Assembly (NCBI GenBank): GCA_001599935.1
Contig: BCIJ01000031.1
Location: 106,678-170,677 of the forward strand
From: Holtermannia corniformis
Lineage: Eukaryota; Basidiomycota; Tremellomycetes; Holtermanniales
Direction: 5' to 3'
Length of the DNA: 64,000 bases
Shown here piece after piece: positions 33,226 to 43,934 of the stretch. How positions within the stretch are numbered: the stretch's first letter is position 1; each line of letters starts with the position of its first letter. The position numbers were made by a program, and so were the translations under genes. The notes under the pieces were generated by a model. That model did not search any database and was not told where the DNA came from. It saw nothing but the letters and a program-made list of their open reading frames with translations.

Positions 33226-36200
33226 TTACGCCAATGCCGTCGTCGCCGCCGCGTCATCGAGCTCGATCCCGGCCGTGGTCGCGCCTTCGCGCCGTTCTAT
33301 CATCGTGGACATCTTGGCAATCAGGTTGGCGAGCTTGTACGGCTTGATGACCTGAGAAAATTCCCGTCGATTAGTAACAGCTCTCACACGAGCCAAGCGC
33401 CCGGACCAACGTACAACTGTGCAGTGTCAGCTTCAAAGGGATAGCCAAACGCCCAAGCCACTCACCATCGTCCATGCCACTCGCGAGCGCCTGATCGATC
33501 TGGCCTTGTCGCGCATTGCCCGTGAGCGCAATCACTAGCGAGCGCCGGAGTGGACCGGCCGCTTCGTCGAGCCGGATCTGGCGCACGGCTTCGAACCCAT
33601 CCATCACTGCCAGTGTCAGTCCCGCGTCTGGCTCTGCGCCCCACCCACCAGGCATCTCCAGATCCATCAGTACGCAGTCATACCACGGCGCGCTCGCTCC
33701 ACTCTCGCACTGCGACTTGTGCATCAGTGTCAAAGCTTCTTGCCCATGGTTGGCAACTAGACTCGTCAGCATTGCCCATCACCAGACATTACTCACCGTC
33801 GCAGGTCAAGCCCGCCTTTAGTAGCTGTCTCTTCAGCACCGTTTGATTGATCACGTTGTCTGCCATGATCAGTCCACACGCCAGATGCAGACGACGACGC
33901 ACCTTCAACGATCAAAACATGCATCTTCTTCCGTGCCTGTGCCTGCGCGACGTCGGCTTTGATCGCCTCAATCGCACGCTGAGCAACTGAATGCACATCG
34001 GGTGAAGCGGGCGTCGGCTTGTCGAGCGGCGCGGTCTCGGTGCGGATGTAAAAGCGGAAGGCTGACGGGATCAATGGTTGATGTGGCGGCTTCAGACGTA
34101 CAGCTGCCCTGACCATACTCGCTGGTGACTTCGATCCGGCCGCGCACTGTGGCAGTCAGCGCCTGCCCAACGATGCACGACCTGGCATCAACTGACTCAG
34201 CTCGGTAATTTCTATCCCGCGTCAGTTTTCGATCATCAGCCTCCGGTGCACACTCACTGCGACAGATGAACAGCCCAAGCCCAGAGCCGCCGTAGCGGGT
34301 ATGAATCATCTTGTTGCTCTGTGAGAACCGCTGGAACAGCAATGCAAGCTCCTTGGGCGCCAGACCGGGTCCAGAGTCCCTCACGGACACATACAGGTAG
34401 AGCTCGGATCCGGGAGGCGCACGCGTTCCGTCGCTCGCGGGCGGTACGCAGTTGTCTTCGCTGGGGGGTCGCCGGGAGACTTCATATGAGACATCAATGC
34501 GGCGCACGTCTGAACAGTGTCAGCAAAGCTATCGAGCGCGAACCAGTATACATACCACTGTTCGCAGTGAACCGGATCGCTGTGCATCGTCAGCCCCGCG
34601 CCCCACGCAATTGACAGACGCACCATTCGAGATCAAGTTGCTGAGCACCTGACCAAGCCGCGTTGGGTCCGCCATGATATACTGCACACCCAACTCGGCA
34701 AAGCTCGAGCCAAATATCAAGCTCAGCTTAATGTCCTTGGACTTGGCTTCACTCGTAAAGACACTAAACACCTTGCGCGCTTCAGCGCATACGTCAGTCT
34801 TGATGTCGCAGATCTGCAGCATATCTTAGACGGTCAGTTGTGGCAGTCGACCTGATCAAGTATATGAACCCAGTTGGATGCGAGCGAGCGACAGCACGTC
34901 GCCTGCGATACGCTCCTGCACAAGACCACATTGGCGGATGCCTGAGCATCGTCAGTGGGTTCCCTCGGGCCGACATCGAACCCACTCTCAAGCGCTTCCA
35001 CATCGGCGTCCATCTCCTGCAAGAGTTTTTCGCTCATCGGAAAGGGCTCGTCAGGTTGCAATTTGACCAGAGTCTCTCGAAGCTCGAGCAAGTTTTCCTT
35101 CACCAAAGACGCGCAGTAAAGGCTCGTGAGTCCGGGCACCTCGTCGCGCTCACAGCACTCATCTGAAGGATAGCCGATACCGGGGTTCTGTGACAGGTCA
35201 GCAAGCATCGAGCGGGTTGACTGGGCACACACCGGATTTCATGACTCGTGAGGTCGATCAAGAGCTCTTGCTGACGCTTGCTTTCTTCGGCCTCTTTGCG
35301 CCTCTCTTCGGCCGCGCTGAGAAGCTCTTCGCGGTGCGAAATGTCGGTTACGCAGCCGAGCACGCCCTGCAGGTCTGTCAGTCGCATGGCTGTCAGTCAT
35401 CGACGCCGACGCACAGTCAGACCGGTCGACGCCAGATCCAAACGGATGAATGTGCCCGTCATGGTGCGCCCATTCGCCCACTTCCATGTGAGCTCCCGAG
35501 CTTGCTTTGTGCCGTTCAAGATCTCGTCCCACGCGGCCAACAATTCCTCGCGAGCATCTAGTGGCAGGCGGAGATGCCACCCGTTCAGGTCATCACCCTC
35601 CTCCATGTCGAGCATCGCCTTCCAAGCCGCATTGGCATAGAGAATATTGCCCTCCATGTCTGAACGAACGATACCTGTTGGGGAATCTGAATAATGTCAG
35701 TGTGAAGTCACAGACAATGAATAGCACGCACATTCTGCCAGGATCTTCATCTCAGCCGTGCGGCGCTCGAAGGCCATCTCAAGTTGCTGGCGTCGCTTGC
35801 CCAACTGCAAGCTGTGAACGTCAGCCTTCATACCGTGGCGTCTGGGCCGACTTGCTGGAGATGGCCTGTGAGGGTCAGCTGTGTACGCTTACCGTGTGGC
35901 CATAACCTACCTCGCGCAAGTAGATCTCTTGGTCGGAAGGGCTTTACCAAGAAATCTACATTGGCTGTCAGCAGGCTGCGGTTTCCATGGGACTCCAGAC
36001 TGACCATCGGCACCGATCATGAGGCTATCCACTTTCACTTCATCGCCACTAGCAGCCGAGCTATATGGAGATCAGACAGAGGGCGAGCGAGGAAGTAAAG
36101 CATACACGAGGATGACCGGCGTGTGCTTGGTCGCGGGATGCTCGCGAATGGCACGAAGAAGCTCCATACCCGAGAGCTTTGGCATCATCTGTGAGAACGT

Positions 36201-39200
36201 CAGCAACGTAGACATCAGCACAAAGGTTGACCCACCACATCCGTGATGATGAGTTGCGGGGGCGTCGCTACGGCAAGCTTGAGAGCCTCCGCACCGTCCA
36301 CAGCCTCTAAGATCTGGCAGCCAAACGGTGCGAATATGCTTCGTAGATAGTAGCGCATGTCACCTGCGTCGCTCGTCAGCTGCAATGGATGCAGCCTTGG
36401 CTCACTCACGATTGTCGTCGGCAATGATGATCACGTCGGTCTTTCAAGAAGTTCAGCAACTGACGTGATTAGTGCGCGTTCAGCAGATCAACATACCTTT
36501 TCGAAATAAAACGTGGTGGGATCTATACCTTTCGTGGCTTGTAGGTCGCTGGAGCCACCGTTATCGCTGCACTCTTCGGTGGAACCATGGCCGCTCGTCC
36601 GGGAGCCACTGTTCTCCATTGACGAGTTGAGCCACTGCAGTGCTTCTTCGACCAGCCCTCGCCCATAGCCGCCAGCTTGCTGGACGACGCCGGTCTCGCG
36701 AATCGCATTGCGAGGAAGATGATCGTGTCCCCACGGCAGCCGAATTCGGAATTCAGATCCATGCGCATTGCCAGTTTCTTCCCGTGTTCGGCTCGTGATC
36801 TTCATCGTACCGCCATGCAGATGCACTAGCTCTATGGCAAGAGCCAGCCCAATGCCAGTGCCTTCGAAAGAACGGCCTGTAGCTTCGACTCGGTGGAAGC
36901 GATCGGTCACTCTAGGAATGTCCGCAGCTGTAAGTGTCAATGGAGAACGCGTGTTCGGGTTAATCTGCTCTGACCTGGTATCCCGACCCCCGAATCTTCC
37001 ACAGACAGCTCTACGCAGTCGGGCTTGTGCTGCACAATGACGCGTACGAATCTGTTGCGGTTATAGTGAGCTCTAAAGTTGATCATCGACATACCCTGCC
37101 GTTGTGTACTTCAGGGCGTTCCCGACCCTATTCGAGTAAGCAGGGGCAGGATCACAGGACAAAGACTCACAGATTGAATACAATCTGTTCTGATAAGCAA
37201 GACAACGGTCGAAGACGCACTACTGACCTTTTCCCACAGGTCCGGATCTACGAACACCGATCGCTCGTCGATATCCTTCCTTATGTAGTCGAACGAGAGC
37301 TTTGCCTGCGCGGAACCGTCAGTACCCAGAGTGCGTGATTGAGTCTCTCGCACCTTGTCCATAGCTGCTCGGAACATGTCTGTGAGCTCTTCGGTGAAGT
37401 TGCTAAGGTTCACCGGCATGTAGGTAGCCTGCAGCTTCCCGGCCTCCAGCCGACTAAAGTCCATCAACGATGACACTAAGCGCTGAAGGCGCGAGCTGAT
37501 CGCTATTAGCCTTTTGACGTATGATGAGGTCAGTTTCGGTACGCACATGTTACGCGACATCAAGTTCAGAAGCTTCTTCTGAGATGGATTGTCGACGACC
37601 TGTAGCAAGTCTTGTACAGGGCCTGCAAGTAGAGCCAGTGGTGTAGATAACTCGTGAGAGGCATTCTGGAAGAAGATCGTCTGAGCCGAGTCAGGATACC
37701 GGCGGCTACGAAGTACGGATATGTCAAACCTTGGCTCGTTCCAGGCGGGCGGCCGCCTCCGCAGCTAGAGCGTCCGCTTCGTTGGCTTCGGCAGTGATAA
37801 GTGAAGCTGCCAGTTGAGCGCGCAAGCTGCACGGTCAGTCTCCTGTTCTGCACTGCAGACATTGCGGCTCACTCAATCTGATTACAGTTTAGCTCGTCTT
37901 CGTGAAGAGCAAATCGGGCAACTCACGATGAAGTCCTCGTATTCAGCATCAAGTGCGACGCGGGGGTTCAGCCCGAGAATAAGCACTTCTGATGGCATGT
38001 CTGTAGAAGAGTCGGAGCAGATTGGTATCACGACTGCACCTTCTGGCAGCTTGTGGAAAGCTCGCGGCTCGTAGCCTTCGATGAGCTGCGACAAGTCGTT
38101 GACGAGCACACAACGTTTCGTCATCAGCGCCTTCTTGATCGGCCATGAGCTCAAAGCTGATGTTCCATCCGCAACCAATCCATGATCCCCTGTTGACAGA
38201 GCTGAGATGGCTGACAGCGTCGGCGAATTGATCCGGTTGGCGGTGGAGCTACGGTTTATGCGGTGGTTCTCTCGCGGCATGATAACCTCCAATACAGGCG
38301 TAGCGGATGCGTGACCTTCAGGCACACCGACTGTGTCTGCAAGAGTCAGTCGCGTTGTGAGTAGGACTGGCTCCCGTTGGGTTGAAGCCGGCGACGGATC
38401 GGCGTCTATGGCTGCATCAACTCGGGATCATTTGGACGAAGCATTGCGTACCTATATCGTGCACGGCGCTGTACAAGATTGCGAACGGCGCGTCCTTGGC
38501 GTTCATCTCGAGTACCTCGAGTAGCGCCGCCTGGTGTTCCCGCTTTGTCCGTGATATGCCTGAAGCTGTCAGCCTCAGAAAGTAGTTGAGCAAGGTGCTG
38601 ACTCGTTCGGGCTGCCATCTCTCGGAGCAATGCCATGCGGCGATCGGCAATGACCTGGTGAGTACTTTCGACAGTCATGTTGAAGACTGCGACAATGTTC
38701 CCATCGTCATCCAGGACAGGAGTCGCACGCCACGAATGGTGTTTCTCGTACTGCTTGCCAGTGATTTTGTCGGTCATGACCAACGCCTCTGAGGACACTC
38801 ATCAGCATCAAACAAGCGCATTGCTGCGACGTACCATTGGTACGGTACACGGGAGTACCTGCAAGGGCCCCTCGCATGAGTGGCCCCAGGTCATCCCAAA
38901 GCTCCGCCCAGAGTACCTGGAATGTCAAGATCCACATGCGAAGCTGTCCCACTGTGACTGCAGTACTCACGCGTAGGGGCTGACCGTAAGTGTCTGGACC
39001 ATGATTTCGAACGATGGAGGCGTAGGCCTGCGAGGATCAGTCTTACTGCAGACAGAGTCCAACGCTCCAACCCACCTGGTTGTAGATGCAATTCAAGTCC
39101 TCGCCGACCCAAAGACTAGCTTGGTCTGGCGTTTGCAGTACCACAGACAGCAGCATATGTAGGCTATCGACGGTCAAAAGGAGTTGGGCCGCTGAATCAA

Positions 39201-40360
39201 AGCGACTTACCCGTGCGGCCAATCGCATATCGGTCCCAAAGAAGTCTTGCTCCAGTCTGTTGATTGCAGCAACGCACGACAGTCTTGATCCGGATCTAGG
39301 ACAAGCTTTGGCACATTCGAGTCGTCTAATAATGGTGGTAGATCTGGGTAGCGGAAGTCCCCGGCTCGTAGTGGTCGCTCAGACGATGTGTGACTGCGTG
39401 CTGGTCCACCTGTACTACCCATGATTACGTTGCCGATGTGCACGCTGCCGAAGCTATCGCTGTGATTACTCGCAAGCCCTGGCGAGTACGAGGGGGTACT
39501 CGTGAGCAGGGACATGGCTTCATGGAAGGAACTTGGTCGCGACGAGAGTGGTGCGGTGTCGTCGATGGGAGACGGAACCGGGGAGATGTAGAGGATCCTG
39601 TACGTGGCCGAAGACGTGCTTGAGGATGTCGGGATTGGCACCGACATCTTCGTGAATTGGACTGCGACCTGCGGTTGGTACAGTGTCATCGTCAAACATG
39701 CCTGTCTTGCCAGAGCTGAGAGTCTCTCCTCAGCCTGCGCACTGCGTCGATCGTTGCCAACCGATAGCATGGACATGTCGGAACCCCGACGAGCGAGCAT
39801 CGGGGAGTCGAGCCCAGTCAGACCTGCTTGACCTGGATCGTAGACCACTGGATCGGGATCACGCTCGAGCCAAGCTGCGAGTACATGACGGCCTGCCTTG
39901 TCGAGGCATTCGTCAATGTCGCGACCTTCGCTGAAAGACAACCACTTTTCGTTGGACCATATGGGTTGGGCGAGCGATCGGACGGACAGCGAGGTAGAGC
40001 GAGGTACGTCTATCGAGTCTTTCGAGAGTAGCTCTGAGCGTGAAGAGGTATATGTCTTGAAGACGAGCACTGGCAGCGGGTACGCCTGTATGAAAAGTAA
40101 AGGTCACAATGTCAATCTGTGCTCGGCAGTGACGTAACGACCAGACAAGCACGGACCTCGAGAAAGGCGAGCGGCACGGCCGAGCCAAGGCGCTCGTCAT
40201 GGGCCATGGTGAACTCGCGCGCGCAAGTGCACGATACGCGCGGCGACCCACTTCGTCGTGCTGTAGTGGTACTCAGAATCAGCTCCAGTGCACGGCGACC
40301 TTCTGAAGAATTATGTAACAGCCGTTCCACGTTTTCAAACGCCGCAGGAGGATGATCCAT
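33226..40360 (-). CDS. Dual hybrid histidine kinase (HK-receiver-PAS-HK-receiver)
   Basis: One very large signalling protein, about 1,900 residues in more than 20 exons. Order: N-terminal region (AYPLPVLVFKTYTSSRSELL, DWSKTSLGPICDWP), a PAS-like part (KHHSWRATPVLDDDGNIVAV) and a GAF-like part (NAKDAPFAILYSA). HK1 has phospho-His box FFQNASHELSTPL (His near 37655), N box IVFNLVGNALKYTTAG, G1 VEDSGVGIP and G2 GTGIGLALAIELVHLHGG. Receiver 1 has IIADDNRDMRYYLRSIF, IITDV and GADDFLVKPF. PAS/PAC: GIVRSDMEGNILYANAAW and GVLGCVTDISHREEL. HK2 has LIDLTSHEIRTPVSAIL, RLGQVLSNLISNG and RDSGPGLAPKELALLFQRFS with GGSGLGLFICR. Receiver 2 has HVLIVEDNVINQTVLKRQLL, LMDLEMP, VMDGFEAVRQIR and VVIKPYKL. All catalytic motifs look intact. 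The ATG at 40360 is only 17 bp after the stop of the gene upstream, so the true start may differ. No transmembrane segment seen; probably cytosolic. Confidence 0.88.
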
Positions 40361-40376
40361 CACGGTGCCTGCTGCT

Positions 40377-40652
40377 CTACTCCCAACCCGAGCTGGGCGT
40401 CTTCTTGACGAGCTTAAGATTGAACCCGGTCGCCTCAGAGTGTTGTTCCACCAGAGCCTCCATGAAATCCGCTCGTTCTTTTTCAGTGTGTTTGCTCAAG
40501 TTGGACCAGTCACTTGGCTTGGGTGAGAACATGATCCCATGTCTGTTCTTGGTGATCGGGTTGTGGAAACTATGAATCTTCCAGCTGCCCGTGTTGACGA
40601 GCCGAGGGCGGCTCTCTGAAGTCGAACCCGTTGACTCGGTGTTTTCGGACAT
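40377..40652 (-). CDS. Small hypothetical protein, 91 aa, TATA-driven
   Basis: Single-exon frame starting MSENTESTGSTSESRPRLVN, with WKIHSFHNPITKNRHGIMFS, SKHTEKERADFMEALVEQHS and C-terminal GFNLKLVKKTPSSGWE. Soluble and charged, no known domain. A strong TATA element (40687-40694) lies 35 nt before this ATG. An in-frame ATG at 40712 is upstream of the TATA and is rejected. The stop is 17 bp from the start of the histidine kinase on the same strand. Function unknown. Confidence 0.6.
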   Translation of the reverse strand: MSENTESTGSTSESRPRLVNTGSWKIHSFHNPITKNRHGIMFSPKPSDWSNLSKHTEKERADFMEALVEQHSEATGFNLKLVKKTPSSGWE

Positions 40653-40686
40653 GACGATTTGTTCAGATGGCCGGGTCCCAGCCACA

Positions 40687-40694
40687 TTTTTATA
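40687..40694 (-). promoter_or_regulatory. TATA box (GGTATAAAAATG) of small gene 40377-40652
   Basis: Strong minus-strand TATA element just upstream of the ATG at 40652. It shares the GGTATAAAA core with the elements at 8853 and 41582. Confidence 0.65.
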
Positions 40695-41231
40695 CCTATG
40701 CCCGCGTTCCATGCGTACGGCGGGGTCCTCGAAAAGGATGCAGCTCGGTCTGCTGTCTGAGGGAGTCGGCGCACGAAATGAACAAAGGCCATGCTCGAGC
40801 AGAAATTTCTATACCTCGTGATGGGCGTGTGACGCCCGCTGCGGGACATGAACAGCACGAACCGTCTTGTGATGTGCGCAGTAAATTGACTTTTGAGGCA
40901 GAGACTTTCCTTTGTCGTTAACCGAGTAAGCCGCGTAGAGTAGCGAATTGCAGCTGGCAGCCGAACGGCGTGAGCACCTTTATGCTAGCCTGACAAGCGG
41001 TCTCATACGCGGGGTGATGCCGCCGAACATACCTTGCGTGCATCTGCAAACGAAATCGCAGTTGTGGTCAGCCAGTATCGCTCCTCTGGGCTGTTCATCT
41101 TACTCCAGACCCATTACGCCGCGAGCGTGAGCCGCACCTCGATCCAGCTGCTACGGTCATCGGCGAGACCAAGGCATCCTACTAATCGCTATGAAGATTG
41201 ACCGAGCATGTAAACATATACGTGGCATATT

Positions 41232-41537
41232 TCAGGCTCGAAAAGAGCCCGCTGCTTCGCTAGCCTGCCAAGTGCGCCGCATGTCGATAATCGTGTTCAG
41301 CATGGTTGTGAATGCGGCACTCGTAGGCATATTGTCCGACCGGGCCTCTTGGTACTTGGTGTCGGCCTTGGCAATCAGCCTTGCTTTGGTATCAGCATCG
41401 ATCGTTCCCATAGTGGCAGCCCAGTCCGCGAAAGAATCAGGTATCCCGCCGCCAGGGTGCGCGTTTGCGTCCACGAAGCTTTGGACGATCTTGGCGGCTG
41501 TCGTCTCGACCCACTGGTCATCCTGAGTGGTAGTCAT
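41232..41537 (-). CDS. Small helical protein, 101 aa (tandem family member C)
   Basis: Single-exon frame starting MTTTQDDQWVETTAAKIVQS, with the middle IPDSFADWAATMG and KARLIAKADTKYQEARS, then the end FTTMLNTIIDMRRTW. It clearly aligns with the next gene (41885-42172): both have MTT.DD.WV..TA..IV..F, then GG, SF..WA, KA..KY...R and F.TM. Predicted all-helical, no signal peptide. The TATA box at 41582-41588 and the lack of introns favour a genuine, strongly transcribed gene. No known family recognised. Confidence 0.65.
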   Translation of the reverse strand: MTTTQDDQWVETTAAKIVQSFVDANAHPGGGIPDSFADWAATMGTIDADTKARLIAKADTKYQEARSDNMPTSAAFTTMLNTIIDMRRTWQASEAAGSFRA

Positions 41538-41581
41538 CTTGCCAGTGTGTATGTGCGGCGTAATATCGAGACGCCCTACGA

Positions 41582-41588
41582 TTTTATA
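41582..41588 (-). promoter_or_regulatory. TATA box (GGTATAAAATC) of small gene 41232-41537
   Basis: Minus-strand element 45 nt before the ATG at 41537, matching the GGTATAAAA core seen at the other small genes. Confidence 0.68.
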
Positions 41589-41884
41589 CCTGGATGCTAG
41601 AGTCCCTCCATTCATGCTCCGGAGGTCGAACAGGGCAAATTTAGGTATGAACGGTGTACTGCAACAAAGCAGCCACTGTACCCATCACCTTTGCAATCAC
41701 AACTGTCTGTCAGTGCATGTCGCCTGTCGCGGTATATACCGTCGCTGTTTCAAAGGATCCTGATCGCCATTGTCCTCCGCACTTCCTTAGCCACTCGAGA
41801 ATCAAACCGCAGGTCTGGCGGGGTTGAAGAGCAAAGCAGCATTCTATGGATTGTGCATCGAGTTAGCTGTGCACACCGCCCATT

Positions 41885-42172
41885 TCAATTCGATTGCGCA
41901 CGCCCCTCCGAGCTCCGATGATTTGAGACCATTTGCTCGATCATGGTTTTGAAGTCGTTCGCGGATACCATGTCAGGCTGACGTACGCTGGTGTACTTAT
42001 CCGCAGCCTTGCTAGCCACCCGGCTCACGTCGGTATCAGCAAGCTTGAGCAAGTCCGAAGCCCAGGTGCAGAAAGACTCGGTCATCTCCCCGCCGGTCGT
42101 CTTGCGCTTCATAAAGTCGGCCACGATTTGACCAGCCGTCTGGTCGACCCATTCATCGTCTACGGTCGTCAT
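41885..42172 (-). CDS. Small helical protein, 95 aa (tandem family member D)
   Basis: Single-exon frame starting MTTVDDEWVDQTAGQIVADF, with MTESFCTWASDLLKLADTD, SKAADKYTSVRQPDMVS and the end FKTMIEQMVSNHRSSEG. Paralogue of the gene at 41232-41537 in the same orientation, 347 bp apart, so a tandem duplication. Weaker resemblance to gene A at 8902 (C.T..S.LLK.L spacing, overall size, helical character). No homologue recalled. Function unknown. Confidence 0.65.
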   Translation of the reverse strand: MTTVDDEWVDQTAGQIVADFMKRKTTGGEMTESFCTWASDLLKLADTDVSRVASKAADKYTSVRQPDMVSANDFKTMIEQMVSNHRSSEGRAQSN

Positions 42173-42245
42173 GGTTGATGTGTGAGTTTGAGGTGCACGG
42201 GAAAAGAATGTGGGAAGATGTCATCGTCTCCACTCGAGCGCGCGC

Positions 42246-42250
42246 TTATA
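42246..42250 (-). promoter_or_regulatory. TATA-like element (CGTATAAGCG) of small gene 41885-42172
   Basis: Minus-strand TATAAG about 75 nt before the ATG at 42172. Weaker match than those of the neighbouring small genes. Confidence 0.45.
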
Positions 42251-42641
42251 CGGCAAACGGCGTCCCTCACAGCTTGTAATTCTGGGTTGCAGAACGGAGC
42301 AGAGTCTCATCTCAATCCCGGCGGCGACCGATCTGAGCTCGAAGGCGGGGTGACGCAGCTCGCGGCGCTGGTATCAACCACCCAGTGTTGCGAGCATCAA
42401 CGGAACCCACGAAGGCGGATTGATCGCCGCGATGCGCAGGGTGAGCCGATTGAGGATAAAATGTGTCCCGGGACTCAACGGATCGGGCATGAGTGCCTTC
42501 ACAATGGGACGCTCTGGACCGGACCGACAACGACCAGGACAGTCCCTGCCCGCACGGCTATGAGCTGAGATCGGAGGCTCAGAAAGCGTTTTTCCATCTC
42601 AATATCAAGTTTGAGTCACTTGGAAGGCATTCGCGTTGGCA

Positions 42642-43730
42642 CTAGTTCTTGGCAAACTGCGCACCTGAGAGCTGCGCGTCCTCGGGCTTGGCGAGGGGGG
42701 CTATCAAACGGGCACGTCAGCGAGCGTATTACGTCGCGCAGTCAACGCACAGTCTTGGCCATCGTCACCGTCTTGTAGCTCACTCTCGAAATCGAGCTGC
42801 AGCAAGTCATCGAGCGTCTTGGCTTGGCTCGACATCTTGGGCGCTTGCAGCTGTACTGGTTCGGGCGCGAACACCATCGCCGAGCTCGGTGTGATTGGCG
42901 GGGCGTCAAACTAGCAGCACTCAGTCTCGAGGGACACTTGGCGTCCCGCGCTCGACTGACCTGTATGTCTGGAAGGGAATCATCAGGCAAGGAAAGCTGC
43001 GAATCATGGACACTCCACTCCGAGGGCGGGCTAGATGGTGCCGGCGACGTTGGGGCGATCGTCCGGTTCGATAGCTCGGATGGCGCCGGAGCTTCAGACG
43101 CGACCGTCTCGGCCTTTACAGATGGCGCGAGATGGGGCGCCTGGCTCATTCCGTCAACCACAACGTAGCGTGTCTCCCAAGCGAATGTGACGCACCTGGC
43201 TGAACAGACCCTCAGCCTGCGAGTCCTGGTCGGCGACCGCAGGCAACAGCGCCCAAACAATCACCAGAGCCTTGAAGAAATAGTACCCCGGGACGACCTT
43301 GTCCAGACCCCAGCCTACCATGCGTTCAAGCGCAAGGGACGTGCCCAACACGAGCCAGTAGTCCAACAAGCTCTCTCTCTCTCTCGACGGTCGATCAATG
43401 GCATCAAACGTGCGTTGGAGGGGGTAGAAGAGCCCTAGTGCGTTGGTGAGGATCTGCGCTAGGTTCCGAGGGTTGAGTAGGAGGAGGCCGAGGAAGAGGA
43501 GGAGGAGAAGATGAGAGAGGTGGGATGGCTGGAGGTGGGTTCTGTGCGAGAGGGTGATCAAGAGCGGCGACGGGTGCGCTTGCTGTGATCGAGGTCAGCC
43601 TGTCGAACGGATCTCTACGATCGGTTTCGAGTGGAAGGATGGAACGTACGCTGCGGGCGACAAGGCCGCCGAGGTTGGTGAGATACCTCTTTGCGCGGAT
43701 CACGACGGGCACGTAGCGCGGGTGGGTCAT
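42642..43730 (-). CDS. TB2/DP1/HVA22 (REEP/Yop1-type) ER membrane-shaping protein
   Basis: Members of this family sit in the ER membrane through hydrophobic hairpins and shape tubules. The start is MTHPRYVPVVIRAKRYLTNL. After an intron of about 70 nt the second exon gives hydrophobic LSHLLLLLFLGLLLLNPRNL, then the family core LGLFYPLQRTFDAIDRPS, SLLDYWLVLGTSLALERM and YYFFKALVIVWALLP. The C-terminus is a cytosolic Ser/Pro/Asp-rich tail with MSSQAKTLDDLLQLDFESEL, ending AQLSGAQFAKN after a last intron with a clear CTGAC branch. About 290 residues, four introns. The coding exon carries a short (GA)n tract (RERES) at about 43374-43390. The N-terminal exon and the long C-terminal tail are additions to the usual family size. 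Confidence 0.82.
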
Positions 43731-43934
43731 GGTAGCTGTCTTGTTCGCAGTACCTGAGGCTGGTTAGATCTCGACTCGTAGGTTCGAGTCGGCGCAGGTC
43801 GTTGCTTTCAGAGGGCTCCGTAGGCAGCGCAAGGACGAGCCCACTCCTTTGTCCTCTGCTGCGAAAGGAAGGCGTGTTCGACCCCGTCAAATTCTCCCAA
43901 GCAAGCAATAACAATCCTTCATCTAAGCTTGTTT

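Noticed and set aside
36430..36500. Splitting the histidine kinase into two genes between the first kinase core and the first receiver
   Set aside because: The frame continues across a short intron from the first kinase (TTFYFEK) into the receiver (DVIIIADDNRD), with no promoter-sized gap; a single dual kinase is simpler.
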